Assembly: GCA_049293335.1 (NCBI GenBank)
Contig: JBATSO010000036.1
Location: 1-28,685 of the forward strand
Reading direction: 5' to 3'
DNA: 28,685 nt
Source of the DNA: JAGXIT01 sp049293335
Lineage (GTDB): Bacteria; Patescibacteriota; Saccharimonadia; Saccharimonadales; UBA4665
The notes under the pieces were generated by a model that searched no databases, was not told the origin of the DNA, and saw nothing but the letters and a program-made list of their open reading frames with translations. A program made the translations under genes and the position numbers. Positions 17,150 through 24,279 of this stretch are shown here, in pieces; the first letter of the stretch is position 1; each line of letters opens with the position of its first letter.

Positions 17150-17178
17150 AAAGACCGAGTCAGTACGACTCGGTCTTT
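17150..17178 (-). terminator. Strong rho-independent terminator, active on the minus strand
   Basis: A perfect 12-bp stem (AAAGACCGAGTC, 17150-17161, with its complement 17167-17178) and a 5-base loop. On the minus strand it is followed by an unbroken T-run (TTTTTTTG), 14 bases after the stop of the 212-residue gene. In the plus direction only TTT follows, so stopping the 199-residue gene is possible but weaker. Confidence 0.9.
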
Positions 17179-17192
17179 CATGCAGTACGAAC

Positions 17193-17831
17193 TTATTTCT
17201 TGGTTGTGGGTGTCGTGTTACTTGGCGTTGTGGCGCTTTGGGTTGTAGGGTTCGTGCTTGACTGCGTTTGGTCACTAACCTGAGTACAATCTGGGCCATT
17301 TGGGTTCTGTTTTACGAATTCGGCAATACTTTTAGCGACCTTACCCTTTTCGTTAAGGTTTTCCCAGAACGTTACTTGGTCGCGGTTAATGAGCATGCGG
17401 TCATCGGGGTAGTGAATTTGCTGACAGCCCAGCTTGACGAGCGTGTAGTCGCCGCTGGCTTGTTGTTGGTTGGCGGCGCCCGTTGTGTTTTGAGTTAGGT
17501 AATAAACTTTGTTAAGCTCAAGATATTTGCTGTTAAGGTTGCCAACTTTACCAAAATAAACCTGGCCGTTGTTTAAAAACACAGCCTGATATTTATCCTG
17601 ATTAACATATTGGGCTTCACTAAAGTTGCTGTTGCTGCGGGCAAACGAGAAGGCGAGTAAAGCAAGTAAGGCACCTACGCCAAACAATATTACAACACTC
17701 AGCCAATTGAGCCATTGCTGCTTTTCTGAAAGCACACTTACTTTTTTGTTGGTACGATGCGGCGCTGGCGCAGCTACATTAGTCGACTCTGGTCGGCTAA
17801 CAGGGGTAGAGCTTGTCTGTCGAAAATCCAT
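17193..17831 (-). CDS. Unknown single-TM protein with small extracytoplasmic beta-rich domain
   Basis: 212 residues, not recognised as a named family. An N-terminal basic, Pro/Ser-rich tail is followed by one hydrophobic helix at about 43-66 (WLSVVILFGVGALLALLAFSFA). The outside domain has short beta-type stretches (YQAVFLNNGQVYFGKVGNL, YLELNKVYYLTQN, YTLVKLGCQQIHYPDDRMLI) and two cysteines (GCQQ, PDCTQ). The end is Ser/Thr/Gln/Pro-rich. Start ATG 17831 is supported by AAGGTGG four bases upstream. A strong terminator follows, so it is a single-gene unit. Confidence 0.72.
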   Translation of the reverse strand: MDFRQTSSTPVSRPESTNVAAPAPHRTNKKVSVLSEKQQWLNWLSVVILFGVGALLALLAFSFARSNSNFSEAQYVNQDKYQAVFLNNGQVYFGKVGNLNSKYLELNKVYYLTQNTTGAANQQQASGDYTLVKLGCQQIHYPDDRMLINRDQVTFWENLNEKGKVAKSIAEFVKQNPNGPDCTQVSDQTQSSTNPTTQSATTPSNTTPTTKK

Positions 17832-17936
17832 TTTTCCACCTTTTAAGACATTAAATACTTACAACCATAAGTGTAATATAGGTTGCTACAATCGCGCAAG
17901 GCCATAACGCTAATTCTTTGTGCATTGCGTTAGGTG

Positions 17937-17966
17937 TTGACAAACAAAATGCTAACAGGGTATGTT
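17937..17966 (+). promoter_or_regulatory. Full -35/-10 promoter (TTGACA, 18 bp, TATGTT) of the 64-residue protein gene
   Basis: TTGACA at 17937-17942 and TATGTT at 17961-17966. This is the only perfect -35 in the window. The leader is about 37 bases and ends with an AGGGGAG ribosome site at 17993-17999. Confidence 0.75.
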
Positions 17967-18009
17967 AGGGGTACTAACTTAATGTTATAAGAGGGGAGCA
18001 GGTACGCAT

Positions 18010-18204
18010 ATGGCATACACGCACAAGAACTCAAAGGGTGTTACATACCACCTAAACTCAAAGAAAGTTACACTTCGCGGTGGTAAAGAACAGACTATTT
18101 ACTACTTTTCTAAGGATAATCGCCCAGAAGCTTGTGACCTTCCAGCAGGTTTCCAGGTTAACGAAAACCCACGCAACGGTTTCTTGACCGTCAAGCGCAG
18201 CTAA
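18010..18204 (+). CDS. Small conserved CPR-type protein, 64 residues
   Basis: Basic small protein with HKNSKGVTYHLNSKKVTLRGGKEQTIYYFSKD and NENPRNGFLTVKR. Similar short proteins with the RGG..Q.IYYFSKD and NPRNGFL signatures are, as far as I recall, frequent in Saccharibacteria and other Patescibacteria, but the function is unknown. Shape: short beta strands, no membrane segment, one Cys. A perfect -35, a real leader, a strong ribosome site and a 16-bp terminator hairpin suggest high expression of a stand-alone gene. Confidence 0.85.
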   Translation: MAYTHKNSKGVTYHLNSKKVTLRGGKEQTIYYFSKDNRPEACDLPAGFQVNENPRNGFLTVKRS

Positions 18205-18224
18205 GTAAAGTCCTAGAGTTTGAA

Positions 18225-18270
18225 AAATAAAGAGCACTTCGAAAGAGGTGTTCTTTATTTTGTAATTTTT
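18225..18270 (+). terminator. Rho-independent terminator with GAAA tetraloop
   Basis: A 16-bp stem (18225-18240 with 18245-18260, two G-T wobbles), a GAAA loop and a T-rich tail TGTAATTTTT. It lies 20 bases after the stop of the small protein. Confidence 0.88.
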
Positions 18271-18304
18271 ACTGCGGGCTGTAGTGTACTCACGATAGAG
18301 GTGG

Positions 18305-18310
18305 TAAAGT
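18305..18310 (+). promoter_or_regulatory. Extended -10-like box (TGGTAAAGT) of the ABC exporter pair
   Basis: TAAAGT preceded by TGG ends 7 bases before ATG 18318. Predicted leaderless. The overlapping TATAAG (18310-18315) is too close to the start to serve as -10. Confidence 0.4.
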
Positions 18311-18317
18311 ATAAGAT

Positions 18318-19082
18318 ATGGTAAAAAATCACTATATTGTTAAGGCCGATGGTCTAACCAAAATGTATGACGGTAAAGCCGTGGTAAATGGCATATCGTT
18401 CGAAGTCAAACAGGGCGAAATATTCGGTATTTTAGGCCCGAACGGTGCGGGCAAAACCACCACACTTGAAATGCTCGAAACTATTCGCCCCATTGATGGC
18501 GGGAGCGCCACGTTAGATGGCATAGATATTGCCGAAAACCCCGATAAAATAAAAGCTCTTATAGGCGTACAGCCGCAAACACCCTCATTCGAAGAAAAAA
18601 CAAAGCTAACCGAACTGCTCGAATTCTTTTCGGCCGCCTACGGCGAAAAAATCGACACCATGGCGTTTTTGCGAAGCGTTCAGTTGGAAGAAAAGGCTAA
18701 AAGCTATGTTGAACAACTTTCTGGTGGGCAACGTCAGCGTTTTTCGATTGCTGCGGCGCTTGTGCATGGTCCGAAAGTATTCTTTTTAGACGAACCTACC
18801 ACTGGGCTGGACCCCCAGGCTCGTCGCAATTTATGGGAACTGATTAAAGAAGTACGTGACCGTGGCGTTACGGTTATAATGACCACACACTATATGGATG
18901 AGGCAGAGTTGCTTTGTGACCGCGTAGCGGTGATGGACGGTGGCAAAATTATTGCGCTCGACACACCCAAAAACCTTATTAACAATTTGTTAAAGAAGGG
19001 TTTTAAAAAACAGCAGCAGGTACAACAGGCCAACCTCGAGGATGTATTTATAGACCTAACAGGGAAGGCGTTGCGGGATTAA
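18318..19082 (+). CDS. ABC transporter ATP-binding protein (ABC-2 exporter type)
   Basis: 254 residues. Walker A GPNGAGKTTT (about 39-48), Q-loop near VQPQTPSF, signature LSGGQRQRFS, Walker B VFFLDEPTTGLDPQ, and H-loop TTHYMDEAELLCD. This is the CcmA/DrrA-like subfamily that powers drug, lipid or polysaccharide export through ABC-2 permeases. The ligand is not predictable. The permease gene follows after 4 bases. Confidence 0.93.
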   Translation: MVKNHYIVKADGLTKMYDGKAVVNGISFEVKQGEIFGILGPNGAGKTTTLEMLETIRPIDGGSATLDGIDIAENPDKIKALIGVQPQTPSFEEKTKLTELLEFFSAAYGEKIDTMAFLRSVQLEEKAKSYVEQLSGGQRQRFSIAAALVHGPKVFFLDEPTTGLDPQARRNLWELIKEVRDRGVTVIMTTHYMDEAELLCDRVAVMDGGKIIALDTPKNLINNLLKKGFKKQQQVQQANLEDVFIDLTGKALRD

Positions 19083-19086
19083 AACC

Positions 19087-20193
19087 ATGCAAAAATCTTT
19101 TTTACCCATTCTAGCCTTCGTAAAAATAGACGTACGACGACTGTTTCGTGACAAGCTTGCCATCTTTTTCACCTTTGTGTTTCCTCTACTGTTCCTTTTT
19201 GTGTTTGGTGGTATTTTTGGCAAAAGCAGCTCCGTGAGCTTCAATGTTGCACTTATTAACCAATCTGATTCGTCATTTGCCAAAGATTTTGTGAAAAAAG
19301 GTGAAAGCGACAAAGTGCTCAAAATTAATAAGTCGGTTACCACAGTGGCCGCTGCTCAAGAAAAAATGAGCCGCGGTGAGCTTGACGCCACCATCGTACT
19401 GCCGAAAGACTTTGGGCAAGTCGGCGCCAAGGGTTACCCAACAGGGGTAGCACAGGTACTCTACAACAAGAATAATGAGCAGGCAGGTATGACACTTGCA
19501 TCGGTGCTGAACAGTGTTTTTGAAGGTGTCAATAAACAATTTGTACCAGTTGAAAAGCCTTTTTCGGCCACGGCTAACTCAACTGCAAAACAAGGCATGC
19601 GCCAGTTTGACTATGTCTTTGCAGGCCTGCTAGGGTTTTCTTTACTTGGGGCAGGAATTTTCGGGCCAACCAGCGTCTTCCCTAAGCTTAAAGAGCGCGG
19701 TGTACTGCGCCGTTACCACACAACAACCCTTAAGGTTTGGCAATATTTCTTAGGCAATGCCATTTCGAATGTTGTGGTTGGGTTACTTTCTATCGGCACA
19801 ATGATGTTAGTGGGTCTTACGGTGTTTCATTTGCAAATGAGGGGCAACTGGTTGCTGCTGACGCTTCTTATTATACTGGGCGCAGCCATGTTATTTGGCA
19901 TAGGGCTCGCTATTGGCGGCTGGGCACGCAATGAGCGCCAAGCTGCGCCGCTGGCCCAAATGGTTACGTTCCCCATGATGTTCCTTTCGGGTAGCTTTTT
20001 CCCACGCTTTCTTATGCCCGAATGGCTACAAGGTATTACCGCGTATTTGCCCTTAACACCTATTATTGATGCTTCCCGCCTAATAATTACAGAAAACAGG
20101 GGCTTTATAGAACTCTTGCCGCAGTTTGGGCTTATTACGGCCTGGCTTTTCGTAGTGTATATCATTGCTTTTCGTGTTTTCCGCTGGGAATAA
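19087..20193 (+). CDS. ABC-2 type transporter permease
   Basis: 368 residues. N-terminal helix at about 20-40 (LAIFFTFVFPLLFLFVFGGIF), then an outside domain of roughly 130 residues (VALINQSDSSFAKDFVKKGE, with ATIVLPKDFG), then five hydrophobic segments from about 175 to 365, including MVTFPMMFLSGSFFPRFLMPEWLQ, which matches the ABC-2 membrane-domain pattern. It partners the ATPase just upstream. No ribosome site is evident, so translation is probably coupled. Confidence 0.9.
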   Translation: MQKSFLPILAFVKIDVRRLFRDKLAIFFTFVFPLLFLFVFGGIFGKSSSVSFNVALINQSDSSFAKDFVKKGESDKVLKINKSVTTVAAAQEKMSRGELDATIVLPKDFGQVGAKGYPTGVAQVLYNKNNEQAGMTLASVLNSVFEGVNKQFVPVEKPFSATANSTAKQGMRQFDYVFAGLLGFSLLGAGIFGPTSVFPKLKERGVLRRYHTTTLKVWQYFLGNAISNVVVGLLSIGTMMLVGLTVFHLQMRGNWLLLTLLIILGAAMLFGIGLAIGGWARNERQAAPLAQMVTFPMMFLSGSFFPRFLMPEWLQGITAYLPLTPIIDASRLIITENRGFIELLPQFGLITAWLFVVYIIAFRVFRWE

Positions 20194-20207
20194 ACAGAGG
20201 CCAAAAG

Positions 20208-20236
20208 TTGCTAAATACAGCCAAATATGCTACAAT
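20208..20236 (+). promoter_or_regulatory. Promoter TTGCTA - 17 bp - TACAAT (extended TGC) of the small decayed operon
   Basis: -35 TTGCTA at 20208-20213, -10 TACAAT at 20231-20236, exact 17-bp spacing. ATG 20243 follows after 6 bases, so the message is predicted leaderless. Confidence 0.65.
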
Positions 20237-20242
20237 GTGGGT

Positions 20243-20413
20243 ATGACAATGCGCCCCACTCGACACCAAATTGAAGCGGGCCTTCACGGCATGGACCCTC
20301 GGATTAGCCCTGAGGTAGCCGATGACTTAGGTCTGACAACGCCAGATAACTTTGACTCTCATGTTAAAAGTGGTGCTCAAAGTGGGCATGCTCGGCGTGA
20401 CGGGCGCCGCTGA
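20243..20413 (+). CDS. Small unknown protein, 56 residues
   Basis: Starts MTMRPTRHQIEAGLHGMDPRISPEVADDLGL and ends SGHARRDGRR. No membrane segment and no recognised family. The start is fixed by the promoter spacing; the frame is open further upstream but lies inside the permease gene. It is first in a three-gene unit. It could be a regulatory small protein, but nothing in the sequence proves a function. Confidence 0.55.
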   Translation: MTMRPTRHQIEAGLHGMDPRISPEVADDLGLTTPDNFDSHVKSGAQSGHARRDGRR

Positions 20414-20516
20414 GTTGGTAGTGCCCCCTGAGCATAACAGTAAAGATGGTGTCGGGTATTTGAGCCGTGCAGACGTTGCGCAAAAGTTTGCCGCCGCCTG
20501 GCACGGTTCTCAATAG
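20361..20516 (+). CDS. Possible small protein overlapping the 56-residue gene
   Basis: 51 residues if begun at ATG 20361, 42 if begun at ATG 20388. The end (PPEHNSKDGVGYLSRADVAQKFAAAWHGSQ) has the composition of real protein. It overlaps the previous gene in another frame. Its TAG overlaps the AGAGGA ribosome site of the next gene, a normal operon layout. Alternatively it is the frameshifted tail of the 56-residue gene. Confidence 0.35.
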   Translation: MLKVVLKVGMLGVTGAAELVVPPEHNSKDGVGYLSRADVAQKFAAAWHGSQ

Positions 20517-20527
20517 AGGATACGGTC

Positions 20528-21339
20528 ATAGTTAAGCCTGTTCAAACAGCAATCAAGACTTTGCACATCGGCACTTTTGAACGGCTGCCCGTAGTAAAAG
20601 ATGCTACAACTACAGGATTTTTTCCAACAACGCATCGGGAAAAAATGATGCCTTAGCCATTCTTGCATTTAGTGAGAACATAGAGGAACATCCTGGAGGG
20701 CTACACGACCATTTTATGGAAGTATTTGACCACCAAGTGAGAAACTATAAAGAGCAAGGAAAGGGCGCCTCCCAAAGCAGGATACTGGCAGGTGTTGCAG
20801 TAAAAAGTATTATTTATACCTACGGTGATTACCTTGCAAATGCACGAAAAAGCTACACCGACTTAACGGCGCTTGGGATTAGCCTACAGGCTGTTGATAA
20901 CCCCATGAGATCCCTGGAGGCAGTTGCAGAGGAAGCGGCCCAAGAAAAGAAAATATTGTCACTGAACGCGCTTGTTCGGTATATCGATCTTCAGCAGTTA
21001 GCCCGAGCAAAAAGAAATGGGGTAGCTGCACCCCTTACAAGCCTAGGATATGACCCAATGAAGACAGTCGAGCGACGTGAGAAACAAGAGAATGGCGCGA
21101 ATAAGCGAGTTGAGGATGTGTATACGGGGCTAAAAATATTGCCTGAAGTATCAAAACGGATTGCCCAGTTGGCGTTGGACATGAAAGTTGGGGCTACACG
21201 TGAAATTGTAGCGCAAGCTCTTTCAGATCAGTATAGACGAGGTGTATTTTTTGCTAACGTACTAGATGGTGTAAAAGGTCCTTACAAAGATCATGCTCAA
21301 ACTGTCAAATCGACAGCTTATATAAGACAAGCTGCATAG
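20528..21339 (+). pseudogene. Unknown helical protein gene with lost start codon (ATA) and a frameshift
   Basis: The intact part (20716-21339, 207 residues) reads MEVFDHQVRNYKEQGKG and is mostly helical. Coding sense continues upstream in the same frame (ASGKNDALAILAFSENIEEHPGG, from 20632) without any start, and before that in another frame (VKPVQTAIKTLHIGTFERLPVV and on to PTT). A single-base shift between about 20620 and 20645, near runs of six T and six A, would join them. The joined frame begins at ATA 20528, placed 7 bases after the ribosome site GAGGA, which suggests an ATG changed to ATA. Translation from ATG 20716 could still produce a shortened protein, but with no ribosome site. 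Family unknown. Confidence 0.65.
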
Positions 21340-21345
21340 CGCTGG

Positions 21346-21351
21346 TACAAT
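21346..21351 (+). promoter_or_regulatory. Extended -10 (TGGTACAAT) of the dus/HAD unit
   Basis: TACAAT preceded by TGG, ending 11 bases before ATG 21363. The leader would be about 4-5 bases and lacks a ribosome site. Confidence 0.55.
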
Positions 21352-21362
21352 TATTAACGAAT

Positions 21363-22394
21363 ATGAAATATACACCCCAAAAACCGTTTTTTGTGTTGGC
21401 GCCGATGGATGATGTGACCGATACGGTGTTTCGGCAGGTGGTGGCTGGGTGTGCCGCTCCCGACCTGTTTTTTACAGAGTTTGTGAATGTTGATGGCCTC
21501 ATGAGCGTGGGGCGTCCAAATTTACTCAAAAAGCTTCGCTTCGCTGAAAGTGAAGGGAAGGTAGTTGCCCAGTTGTGGGGCCTAAAGCCAGAAAATTTTA
21601 AAGCAGTTTGCCAGCAGATTGCAGATGGTTCGTTGGCGCACGAGCTGGGGCTGCCAGATGGCGTCAATTTTGCTGGTGTCGACCTCAACATGGGCTGTCC
21701 AGCCAAAAGTGAAGTCAAAAATGGGGCTTGCGCTGCACTCATACGTCGTGAAAACTGGCCGCTGGCTGCGGCCATAATTGAAGCATCAAAAGAAGGCTTG
21801 CGTCAGGGTCCGTCCTTGACGCAGTTGCCTCTGAGTGTCAAAACACGGGTTGGGTTTACGACGGTTGACCTGGAATGGTTCGACTTTTTGCTTGGCTTCG
21901 ATTTAGACATGCTGACAATACATGGCCGCACTCGTAAACAAATGAGCAAAGTCCCTGCCGATTGGGATTTGATAGGCCAGGTTCGTGAGCAGCGCGATGC
22001 TCTTGGCAAACGTACGCTCATTGTTGGTAATGGCGATGTGCAAAGTCGCGAGCACGGCGAACAGCTCGCTGCCCTGCACAAATTAGATGGCATTATGATT
22101 GGCCGAGGCATCTTTAATAACCCCTACACCTTCGCTACTACAACACAAAAACCACTTTGGGAGGACTGTCCTCCCAAAGAGCGGGTTGCGCTGTTTCGGT
22201 GGCACGTTCAACTGTTTGCCGAAACGTGGCAAAACGGCGAGCGACCCATTCATACACTTAACAAATTTTGTAAAATATACATTCAAGGCTTTGATGGCGC
22301 CAAGGAGATACGCGAAAAATGTATGGCAGTTCAGTCAGCTGCAGAACTACTAAGCTTGATTGAATGCATCCAAAATGAAATGATATCAGCATGA
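21363..22394 (+). CDS. dus: tRNA-dihydrouridine synthase (Dus family)
   Basis: 343 residues, TIM-barrel flavoenzyme. Motifs: LAPMDDVTDTVFR at the N-terminus (FMN site), VAQLWG, GVDLNMGCPAKSEVKNGACAALI (the NMGCP block of the family), LSVKTRVGF, LTIHGRTRKQM, IVGNGDVQS and DGIMIGRGIFNNPYTF (phosphate binding). It reduces uridine to dihydrouridine in tRNA D-loops using FMN and NADPH. The subfamily and target position cannot be told. A 25-base perfect palindrome lies inside the coding part (PLWEDCPPKE), shared with an intergenic copy. Overlaps the next gene by ATGA. Confidence 0.93.
   Translation: MKYTPQKPFFVLAPMDDVTDTVFRQVVAGCAAPDLFFTEFVNVDGLMSVGRPNLLKKLRFAESEGKVVAQLWGLKPENFKAVCQQIADGSLAHELGLPDGVNFAGVDLNMGCPAKSEVKNGACAALIRRENWPLAAAIIEASKEGLRQGPSLTQLPLSVKTRVGFTTVDLEWFDFLLGFDLDMLTIHGRTRKQMSKVPADWDLIGQVREQRDALGKRTLIVGNGDVQSREHGEQLAALHKLDGIMIGRGIFNNPYTFATTTQKPLWEDCPPKERVALFRWHVQLFAETWQNGERPIHTLNKFCKIYIQGFDGAKEIREKCMAVQSAAELLSLIECIQNEMISA
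22150..22178. repeat. 29-bp palindromic repeat, copy 1 (inside dus)
   Basis: Identical over 29 bases to 23360-23388. Core: CTTTGGGAGGAC-T-GTCCTCCCAAAG, a perfect 12-bp inverted repeat around one T (22155-22179). Confidence 0.9.
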
Positions 22395-23206
22395 AGCTCC
22401 CTAGTGCCATAATTTCTGACGCAGATGGAACACTTGTTGACACGGTTTCTCTTATCCGACATGGGCAGTTCGAAACAATTAAAAACTATCTGGCCAACAT
22501 AGGCTTGTCTACAGAAACAATCCCAACGTATGAATTTTTCGAACAGGTGCTACACGATACTATTGGAGGTAGCGCCCATGAAACGCTCAAACGTACAGTT
22601 ACTGCGCTCTACAGTACTTCGCCTACAATTATTGAAAAGATAGATTTCGACAAGCTCCACGAACTGCTTAACCCTACTCAAGATGTTCTAGCGCCTAATT
22701 ACGTGAAAGCATACGAAGGATTAACCGAGCTGTTCGAGGTGACGAGCAAGTTGCATGTTAAATTCGCAATTTTTACGAGCGGAACATCACATCATGTCGT
22801 TAGGAACTTCGGTATTGCTCTCCCGGAACTTGGCTTAAGTAAACTATACGAGGATAAAGCGATGTCAGATAGCGAAAAACTTGCGATGTTTTGCGAAAAG
22901 CTTCAAACCTACTTTAAGTTACCAGCTTTTACGATTGTTACATGCGAAGATGTAACCGCGCATAAGCCAGATCCGGAAAGTCTTCTCTTGGGCTTAAACC
23001 GCCTCAACGCAAATGTGTCAGATTGTCTGGTGTTCGGTGATCATGAAGTAGATATACAGGCCGGGTTGCGTGCAGGGATAGTTCAACGGGTCGGCGTAAC
23101 ACACGGATTTAGTAATGCCGATTCTTTGCTAACTGCAGGCGCGACTGAAACGGTGACCTCACTACCAGAGTTTACTGCAAAACTTAACTCCGCTTCAAAG
23201 ACATAA
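22391..23206 (+). CDS. HAD-superfamily hydrolase (phosphoglycolate phosphatase-like)
   Basis: 271 residues. Motif I SDADGTLVD (nucleophile Asp in DADGT instead of the common DxDGT with Phe or Leu), a helical cap at about 20-110, motif II FTSGTS, motif III Lys in HKPDPESLL, and motif IV FGDHEVDIQAGLRAG. The family dephosphorylates small metabolites; the substrate is unknown. ATG overlaps the dus stop by 4 bases, so translation is coupled. Confidence 0.87.
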   Translation: MKLPSAIISDADGTLVDTVSLIRHGQFETIKNYLANIGLSTETIPTYEFFEQVLHDTIGGSAHETLKRTVTALYSTSPTIIEKIDFDKLHELLNPTQDVLAPNYVKAYEGLTELFEVTSKLHVKFAIFTSGTSHHVVRNFGIALPELGLSKLYEDKAMSDSEKLAMFCEKLQTYFKLPAFTIVTCEDVTAHKPDPESLLLGLNRLNANVSDCLVFGDHEVDIQAGLRAGIVQRVGVTHGFSNADSLLTAGATETVTSLPEFTAKLNSASKT

Positions 23207-23359
23207 CTTTTTAACAATACAGTCCTCTTAGAGGCCTCGTGAGTTGTTAGGTGTGGGCGCGGACTTCTTGTCGAATAATCTCGATAGTCTGAACCACTTA
23301 ATGAATTTCGCAACAAAATAAACATTTTTTGCCGAAAATTTAGGTTATTATAACATCAG

Positions 23360-23388
23360 AACCACTTTGGGAGGACTGTCCTCCCAAA
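23360..23388. repeat. 29-bp palindromic repeat, copy 2 (intergenic)
   Basis: Same 29 bases as 22150-22178, in the 224-bp gap between the HAD gene and the dehydrogenase gene. The stem here is 11 bp. No T-run follows in either direction, so it is not a standard terminator. It ends 30 bases before the downstream -10 box, so it could act as an operator. Confidence 0.9.
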
Positions 23389-23418
23389 AGCGCACGAAAG
23401 TTTGTGGTGGTTGCGTGC

Positions 23419-23424
23419 TACAAT
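23419..23424 (+). promoter_or_regulatory. Extended -10 (TGCTACAAT) of the dehydrogenase gene
   Basis: TACAAT preceded by TGC, ending 6 bases before ATG 23431. Predicted leaderless transcript. Confidence 0.6.
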
Positions 23425-23430
23425 CAAATT

Positions 23431-24279
23431 ATGACAAGAGTAGCAGTGCTTGGTCTCGGCATAATGGGACATGGAATCGCAGATAATTTTCTGAAAAATG
23501 GATATGAGGTTGCCGTATGGAATCGGTCTGCCCAGAAAGCGGAAGGCCTAGTTGCGCGTGGTGCGTGGCTCGCCAGATCGGTCGCAGAAGCCGTAGAGGG
23601 TGCTGATTTGGTTTTTGAAGTTACAGCCAATGATGAATCTTCACGACAAGTCTGGCTCGGCGGAGACGGTATTATTGAACATGCTACTCAAGTCCAAACG
23701 CTCATTACCTGTGCAACGCTCTCAGTTAGTTGGGTAGATGAACTTGCTGAAACTTGCGCCCAGAAAGAACTAACATTTTTCGACATGCCTATGACTGGCG
23801 GTCGCGCAGGCGCGGAGACCGGGCAGCTTATATTGCTGGTTGGCGGAAATGCCGAAAAGCTGAGTGAACTAGATCCACACTTGAAAAAGATTGCCTCACA
23901 GGTAAAGCACTTTGGTTCGGTCGGCCACGGCATGCGCTATAAGTTAGTCTTGAACGCACTTCAATCGGCTCATATTGCAGCATTTGGTGAGGCAATGTGT
24001 TTAGCGGAAGCCATGGGTTTAGATGTGAAAAAAACCGGCGATGCTTTGGCTGAGCGTCCTGGGGGTGTGACTACTCAAATGGCATGGCGCGGTCATCAAA
24101 CTCACCCTAACCCAATAAATTTCTCGGTAGAATGGATCGCTAAAGATGACCATTATGCATTGGCGCATGCGACCGCAGAGGAGTTTCCGCTCCTGCATGA
24201 TGCTATGAAGTATTATGATCAGGCGCTCGCAGATGGACGTGCGGCAGACGACTGGACGTGTATAGTTCGAAATTCCTAG
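23431..24279 (+). CDS. NAD(P)-dependent beta-hydroxyacid dehydrogenase (3-hydroxyisobutyrate dehydrogenase family)
   Basis: 282 residues. Rossmann motif GLGIMGHGIADNFLKNG at the N-terminus, substrate-binding DMPMTGGRAGAETGQL (family form DAPVSGG), and catalytic Lys in GMRYKLVLNAL. Members reduce or oxidise short hydroxyacids such as 3-hydroxyisobutyrate, tartronate semialdehyde or glyoxylate/succinic semialdehyde; the exact substrate is not readable. Start ATG 23431 is chosen because the Rossmann fold starts there and the -10 lies just upstream. The stop shares the CTAG at 24276-24279 with the convergent CorA-like gene. Confidence 0.9.
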   Translation: MTRVAVLGLGIMGHGIADNFLKNGYEVAVWNRSAQKAEGLVARGAWLARSVAEAVEGADLVFEVTANDESSRQVWLGGDGIIEHATQVQTLITCATLSVSWVDELAETCAQKELTFFDMPMTGGRAGAETGQLILLVGGNAEKLSELDPHLKKIASQVKHFGSVGHGMRYKLVLNALQSAHIAAFGEAMCLAEAMGLDVKKTGDALAERPGGVTTQMAWRGHQTHPNPINFSVEWIAKDDHYALAHATAEEFPLLHDAMKYYDQALADGRAADDWTCIVRNS

